Assembly (NCBI GenBank): GCA_036824265.1
Contig: DAITAL010000045.1
Coordinates: 1 to 9,437 of the forward strand
DNA length: 9,437 nt
Reading direction: 5' to 3'
From: JAAYZB01 sp937958685
Lineage (GTDB): Bacteria; Bacillota_I; Bacilli_A; Izemoplasmatales; Hujiaoplasmataceae
In this document: positions 6,456-9,437 of the stretch, piece by piece
How the letters are laid out: each line of letters opens with the position of its first letter
Position numbering within the stretch: the stretch's first letter is position 1
The notes under the pieces: model-generated
Database searches by the model: none
What the model was told of the DNA's origin: nothing
The model's input: the letters and a program-made list of their open reading frames with translations, nothing else
Program-made: the position numbers and the translations under genes

Positions 6456-6830
6456 ATGGATTGGGATCTATATGCCAAGGCCGAGGCAATCGTCGCCGAG
6501 ATCAAGGCTTCTGATGAATACCAGAAAGCCCTCGCGCTTTTGGAAAGCATGAAGACAAAAGCGCATCTTTCGGCGAAGGTGCAAGCCTTCACCAAAGCCA
6601 AGACCGCCTATGAAGAGACCGCCAGGTTCGGCAAACATCATCCGGATTTGCCGCAACGGGCGGAAGACCTTATCCGAGCGAAGACTGTTCTCCACAACGA
6701 AGCGACATATCAGGAATATCTCCAGGCGATCGCCGCCATCAACGGACGGCTGGCCGATTTTTCCGAGAGAATCACGGCGGTTCTGGCTGACTGCACGATC
6801 GCCGATAAAAAAACCTGTCACAAAGGGTGA
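6456..6830 (+). CDS. ylbF: YlbF-family protein (RNase Y specificity factor-like)
   Basis: This 124-aa, almost all-helical protein carries the family hallmark AYEETARFGKHHPDLPQRAE (51-70), matching the QYEDVQRFGKYHPD region of Bacillus YlbF. In B. subtilis, YlbF joins YmcA and YaaT in the Y-complex, which directs RNase Y cleavage of certain mRNAs and affects competence and sporulation; the complex carries Fe-S clusters. The Bacillus protein ends in a cysteine-rich tail, but here only Cys113 and Cys121 remain and the protein is some 25 residues shorter. It is followed after 4 nt by ylbG, whose ribosome binding site overlaps the end of this gene. YmcA and YaaT are not in the window, so the role is inferred from family and context. 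Confidence 0.85.
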   Translation: MDWDLYAKAEAIVAEIKASDEYQKALALLESMKTKAHLSAKVQAFTKAKTAYEETARFGKHHPDLPQRAEDLIRAKTVLHNEATYQEYLQAIAAINGRLADFSERITAVLADCTIADKKTCHKG

Positions 6831-6834
6831 GAAT

Positions 6835-7065
6835 ATGATAAAACGCAAAGGCATCATCGTCTATTTCCAAAACAAAAAGATCGCCAAGGAAGCGGAAACG
6901 CTGGGGGTGAGTATCGCTTATCTCAATCCAAAGGCCGGCTATCTGACCGGTTATATCGATGCCGATCAATTCGAAAAGGCGAAGAAACAGCTCCTCAGGC
7001 ACAAACTCGTCAAAAAGGTCGATGAATCATTGCTCGATATGGAGAATTTCGACTTCAAGGAATAA
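6835..7065 (+). CDS. ylbG: YlbG-family (DUF2129) protein
   Basis: This 76-aa basic protein starts RKGIIVYFQNKKIAKEAETL, then has VSIAYLNPKAGYLTGYIDAD (25-44) and ends in a helical KQLLRHKLVKKVDES segment. This is the pattern of DUF2129/YlbG (a compact alpha-beta fold). It is found next to ylbF in Bacilli, as here. ATG 6835 is preferred over the longer upstream frame because AAAGGGTGAG (6822-6831) sits just before it, inside the end of ylbF; the 5' extension of this frame is only a shadow of ylbF. Biochemical function is unknown. It may act with YlbF in RNA metabolism. Confidence 0.85.
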   Translation: MIKRKGIIVYFQNKKIAKEAETLGVSIAYLNPKAGYLTGYIDADQFEKAKKQLLRHKLVKKVDESLLDMENFDFKE

Positions 7066-7070
7066 CTCTG

Positions 7071-7096
7071 GCTGTCAATAAAAAAACCTTGACAGC
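7071..7096. repeat. 8-bp inverted repeat covering the rpsP -35 box
   Basis: GCTGTCAA (7071-7078) and TTGACAGC (7089-7096) are perfect arms around a 10-nt A-rich loop (7079-7088). It lies 5 nt after ylbG. No T-tract follows on the plus strand, so it is a poor terminator. The right arm contains the TTGACA of the rpsP promoter, so it may equally be an operator. Confidence 0.6.
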
Positions 7097-7144
7097 ATTA
7101 GTTAAGTCCGGTATAATAATGGTGTTTTGCATACTAGAGGAGGT
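7089..7144 (+). promoter_or_regulatory. Consensus rpsP promoter and strong RBS
   Basis: TTGACA (7089-7094), 17-nt spacer and TATAAT (7112-7117) are a full sigma-A consensus, the best promoter in the window by these criteria together with the padR one. The leader holds AGAGGAGGT (7136-7144), a strong Shine-Dalgarno sequence, 8 nt before ATG 7153. High expression is expected for a ribosomal protein operon. Confidence 0.93.
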
Positions 7145-7152
7145 AACAATTT

Positions 7153-7422
7153 ATGGTCAAAATCCGCTTGCAAAGATTTGGGACAACCAAGCGCCCGTTC
7201 TACCGTGTCGTCGCCGCCGAAGCCAACAAGAAAAGAGACGGCAAATACTTGGAGATCGTTGGTCTTTATGATCCGACGAAAGAACCGGCATTGATCCAAA
7301 TCGATGCCGAAAAAGCCTTGAAGTGGCTGACTAACGGCGCCCAACCCACAGATACGGTCAAAAACCTGTTCACGAAAACCGGGATCAACAAGCAATTTGT
7401 CGAAGCAAAGAAACAGAAATAA
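7153..7422 (+). CDS. rpsP: 30S ribosomal protein S16
   Basis: This 89-aa protein is a full-length S16. It starts MVKIRLQRFGTTKRPFYRVV and continues with DGKYLEIVGLYDPTKEP (29-45) and WLTNGAQPTDTVKNLF (58-73), all hallmark segments. S16 binds 16S rRNA early in small-subunit assembly and stabilises the body of the 30S particle. It is the first gene of a three-gene unit with khpA and a TudS-like gene. In most Bacillota ffh lies upstream and rimM-trmD-rplS downstream of this pair; neither is seen here. Confidence 0.98.
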   Translation: MVKIRLQRFGTTKRPFYRVVAAEANKKRDGKYLEIVGLYDPTKEPALIQIDAEKALKWLTNGAQPTDTVKNLFTKTGINKQFVEAKKQK

Positions 7423-7436
7423 CGAGGTAATGGCAA

Positions 7437-7688
7437 ATGGCAGTTAATTTTGAGAAACTGATCCATGAATTGGTATGGCCACTCGTTGTGTATCCCGAAG
7501 ACCTGCTGGTAAAGAAATTCTCGGAAGATGAGGAAGCGATCACGGTCCAGGTATTGGTCAATAAAGACGACCTTGGACGCGTCATCGGCAAAGGCGGGAA
7601 AATTGCCAACGCCATCCGGACGATCGCCTATGCCGCCGCTTCCAGGATCGGCAAACGCATCAACATCGACATCGATTCCTACGAGTGA
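7437..7688 (+). CDS. khpA: KH-domain RNA-binding protein KhpA
   Basis: This 83-aa protein is a single KH domain with the RNA-contact loop VIGKGGKIANAIR (49-61), the GxxG motif being GKGG. It matches KhpA (YlqC/YloC-like), usually encoded right after rpsP. KhpA pairs with KhpB/Jag to bind RNA and influences cell elongation and division in streptococci and related bacteria. The ribosome binding site GAGGT (7424-7428) lies 8 nt before ATG 7437, 14 nt after rpsP. The end of the gene also carries the ribosome binding site of the next gene. Confidence 0.95.
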   Translation: MAVNFEKLIHELVWPLVVYPEDLLVKKFSEDEEAITVQVLVNKDDLGRVIGKGGKIANAIRTIAYAAASRIGKRINIDIDSYE

Positions 7689-7698
7689 GGCGGTAGTC

Positions 7699-8118
7699 GT
7701 GAGATTGGCGCCAGTGGCCATCAGTGCCTGCATGCTGGGCATGCGCACCGCTTATGACGGCTTTGGCCGTCTGGATTTGGCGAGTCTTGCCAAACTTAAG
7801 GGGCGGCCGCTGTTGCCCGTATGCCCCGAGGTTCTTGGTGGCTTGAGCATTCCCAGGATCCCCGCGGAGATCCAGGCAGACGGCTTGACCATCCAGAACC
7901 GGGAAGGCAGGGACGTCACCGCCCGTTTTCGCGCGGGAGCGCTCGCCACTTTGCATCTCTGTCAGGAAAACGGCATCAGGCAAGCCCATCTCAAGGACGG
8001 GTCCCCATCATGCGGTCACACATGGATTTACGATGGCTCATTCCACAACCGGAAGATCTCCGGCCAAGGCTTGACCTGCGGTTTGCTCAGCGAGAACGGC
8101 ATCGAGATCGGCGGCTGA
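7699..8118 (+). CDS. DUF523 / TudS-like [4Fe-4S] desulfidase-type protein
   Basis: This 139-aa protein has the DUF523 pattern: ISACMLG (8-14), YDG (19-21), LLPVCPEVLGGLSIPRIPAE (38-57), GRDVT (70-74), LKDGSPSCGHTWIYDGSF (98-115) and GLTCGLL (124-130). Members characterised as TudS (thiouracil desulfidase) hold a [4Fe-4S] cluster on three cysteines and remove sulfur from thiouracil. Candidates here are Cys11, Cys42 and Cys105. A fourth cysteine common in the family, in the CRYDG segment, is Thr17 here. The start is GTG 7699, 8 nt after GAGG (7687-7690); no ATG is suitably placed. It is 10 nt after khpA and is followed by a terminator, so it is co-transcribed with rpsP. Whether it acts on a thiolated nucleobase is inference. 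Confidence 0.85.
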   Translation: MRLAPVAISACMLGMRTAYDGFGRLDLASLAKLKGRPLLPVCPEVLGGLSIPRIPAEIQADGLTIQNREGRDVTARFRAGALATLHLCQENGIRQAHLKDGSPSCGHTWIYDGSFHNRKISGQGLTCGLLSENGIEIGG

Positions 8119-8120
8119 AG

Positions 8121-8150
8121 AAAATCAGCTTTAGGCTGGTTTTTTCTTTT
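8121..8150 (+). terminator. Rho-independent terminator of the rpsP operon
   Basis: AAAATCAGC (8121-8129) pairs with GCTGGTTTT (8135-8143), with one T-G wobble, around a 5-nt loop, and a T-rich run continues to 8150. It starts 2 nt after the TudS-like gene and closes the rpsP-khpA-tudS unit. Confidence 0.9.
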
Positions 8151-8160
8151 GAATAGAACA

Positions 8161-8187
8161 CCGGCAGGCGCAATCCGCAGGCGCCGG
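8161..8187 (+). repeat. GC-rich direct and inverted repeat in the helicase leader
   Basis: CAGGCGC occurs twice (8165-8171 and 8178-8184, period 13). The same bases can fold: GGCGC (8167-8171) with GCGCC (8181-8185), or CCGGC (8161-8165) with GCCGG (8183-8187). It lies between the terminator and the helicase ribosome binding site. I see no clear promoter for the helicase, so a role as mRNA leader structure is only a possibility. Confidence 0.4.
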
Positions 8188-8207
8188 CCCGCCAGAAAGG
8201 AAGATTG

Positions 8208-9353
8208 ATGATGGAATTCAAACCAGAAATCATGCGCGCCATCCAGGAGATGGGCTTCGTTGACCTCACCGACATCCAGCGACTGACAATCCCCCTGCTT
8301 CTTGAAGGTCGGGATGTCATCGGCCATTCGCACACCGGCACGGGCAAGACGGCCGCTTTTGGCATTCCGATCTTGGAGACGATCGATTTTTCCCTTCCCG
8401 AATTGCAGGCGCTGATCATCTGCCCAACCAGGGAACTGGCGGTCCAAATCCAGGAAGAAATGCTGAGAATGGCCAAATACCTGGAAGGTTTCCGTATCGT
8501 GACCGTCTTTGGCGGCGATCCGCTTCCAAGGCAGATAACCTTGCTTAAAAAACGGCCGCAAATCGTCGTCGGCACTCCGGGAAGAACCCTCGATCATCTC
8601 AACCGCCACACCTTGAAACTGGGGGAGTTGCGATATCTGGTTCTCGACGAAGCCGACGAGATGCTCAAGATGGGCTTTCAGGAGGACATCGAGAAGATCA
8701 TCGCGGCAACTCCAGCCACCAGACAGACGCTGATGTTCTCGGCGACGATGCCCAAATGGATCCTGCACCTCGCCAAAACCTATATGATCGATCCCGAGCT
8801 GGTCAAGGTCATCGGCCCGGAAAGCACGAACGCCGACGTCATCCAGTATTATTATAAAGTGAAAAGAGAACACAAGACCGAAGCCTTGTACCGGCTGATC
8901 AACGTCTACCGGCCCAAACTGAGTCTGATTTTCTGCAACACGAAGGTCAAGGTCGACGAACTGACACAAGAACTCATCGAAAGAGGCGTCAACTGCGACA
9001 AGATCCATGGCGATCTGCCGCAGACGACCAGACTCGACGTGCTGAAGAAATTCCATGCCGGCATCATCGACGTCATGGTCGCGACCGATGTCGCCGCCAG
9101 AGGTTTGGACATCAAGGCCGTGGAAGCGGTCTTCAACTACGATGTGCCGGAAAAGGCGGACTACTACGTCCACCGGATCGGCCGGACCGGCCGGATCGGC
9201 AACATCGGCTACTCGTTCACGCTTGTCTCCTATGGCGAGTTGAAGCAGATCGAGGAGATCGAAAGGATCACGAACACCAGGATCAAAAACGCAACATACC
9301 CACCTATGACAAGGTCCTGGACGTCAAGAACGAGAAACTCGTTGCCAAAATGA
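8208..9353 (+). CDS. DEAD-box RNA helicase, CshA-like, frameshifted near its C-terminus
   Basis: The helicase core is complete: Q-motif F4 and GFVDLTDIQ (16-24), Walker A SHTGTGKT (41-48; the usual first two residues are AQ), PTREL (73-77), GG (102-103), TPGR (123-126), DEAD (147-150), SAT (178-180), then the second RecA domain with IFCNTK (241-246), VATDVAARGLD (291-301) and HRIGRTGR (322-329). These ATP-dependent enzymes remodel RNA in cold adaptation, ribosome assembly and mRNA decay. The start is ATG 8208 or 8211, after AAAGGAAG (8196-8203). At the A5 run 9285-9289 the frame is lost: this frame adds about 20 unrelated residues and stops at 9351-9353, while the expected tail lies in the -1 frame. 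This may be a sequencing error, a real mutation, or, less likely, programmed frameshifting. Confidence 0.9.
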   Translation: MMEFKPEIMRAIQEMGFVDLTDIQRLTIPLLLEGRDVIGHSHTGTGKTAAFGIPILETIDFSLPELQALIICPTRELAVQIQEEMLRMAKYLEGFRIVTVFGGDPLPRQITLLKKRPQIVVGTPGRTLDHLNRHTLKLGELRYLVLDEADEMLKMGFQEDIEKIIAATPATRQTLMFSATMPKWILHLAKTYMIDPELVKVIGPESTNADVIQYYYKVKREHKTEALYRLINVYRPKLSLIFCNTKVKVDELTQELIERGVNCDKIHGDLPQTTRLDVLKKFHAGIIDVMVATDVAARGLDIKAVEAVFNYDVPEKADYYVHRIGRTGRIGNIGYSFTLVSYGELKQIEEIERITNTRIKNATYPPMTRSWTSRTRNSLPK

Positions 9354-9437
9354 AGGAGATCATCACCGAAAACGACGATTTCGCCAGCGAATACGCTGTC
9401 TTGAACCAGGCGATCCAGGCGCAGTTACGCGAGGACC
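9287..9437 (+). pseudogene. C-terminal part of the DEAD-box helicase in the -1 frame, partial at window edge
   Basis: Reading from 9287 in the -1 frame gives KRNIPTYDKVLDVKNEKL, then VAKMKEIITENDDFASEYAV and further helical sequence, open to the last base. The KR-x-IPT motif after the ITNTRIK segment is what CshA-type helicases normally carry directly after the second RecA domain. So this is the missing continuation of the gene starting at 8208. A single extra A in the run at 9285-9289 would join both parts. The true 3' end lies beyond the window. Confidence 0.85.

Noticed and set aside
6610..6834. N-terminal extension of ylbG within ylbF
   Set aside because: It is the +1 shadow of ylbF; the ribosome binding site and family length support ATG 6835.
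8028..9173. 381-codon open frame on the minus strand across the helicase
   Set aside because: It is antisense to a gene with all DEAD-box motifs, shows no family features, and is a codon-bias shadow.

Overview
The window looks like a chromosomal segment of a Gram-positive (Bacillota) bacterium. The ylbF-ylbG pair, the rpsP-khpA pair, an RsuA-type pseudouridine synthase, a type-2 peptide deformylase and a CshA-like DEAD-box helicase together point to Bacilli or a related basal lineage. The flavodiiron protein suggests an anaerobe that meets oxygen or nitric oxide. Coding DNA is rather GC-rich for that group, while the main promoter-bearing gap is AT-rich. Nine of the eleven intact genes end in TGA, and Trp is read from TGG, so this is the standard bacterial code and not the Mycoplasma code. 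I cannot name genus or species.

Layout, left to right. A tRNA-Cys with its own terminator (2-144) is followed by about 270 nt of AT-rich DNA with no credible gene. That DNA ends in a strong promoter with an A-tract/UP-like element and a palindrome between -35 and -10. This promoter drives a PadR-type regulator (416-763) and an overlapping multi-TM protein with a HAAS-like N-terminus (753-1772). Next come a flavodiiron protein (1849-3057) and, convergent to it, peptide deformylase (3078-3662, minus). They share one hairpin, and part of the deformylase C-terminus is encoded inside its stem.

Divergent from deformylase, with back-to-back overlapping promoters, lies a glycogen-debranching amylo-alpha-1,6-glucosidase (3756-5705). 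It overlaps by 11 nt an RsuA-like pseudouridine synthase (5695-6411). A separate extended -10 promoter starts ylbF-ylbG (6456-7065). A consensus promoter then starts rpsP-khpA-tudS-like (7153-8118), which ends at a clear rho-independent terminator. Last is a DEAD-box RNA helicase (8208 to the window edge) whose reading frame shifts by -1 at an A5 run near 9285-9289; the C-terminal tail continues in the other frame to the end of the window.

Functionally this is mostly housekeeping: rRNA modification, ribosomal protein S16, an RNA-binding KH protein, an RNase Y-related cofactor, N-terminal deformylation and an RNA helicase. It is interleaved with oxygen/NO detoxification, glycogen breakdown and one self-regulated PadR-membrane module. 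I see no mobile element, CRISPR array or phage gene. The points most worth checking are the helicase frameshift, the PadR operator/promoter architecture, the terminator encoded inside def, the replacement of rimM-trmD by a DUF523/TudS-like gene after khpA, and the reduced cysteine set in YlbF.
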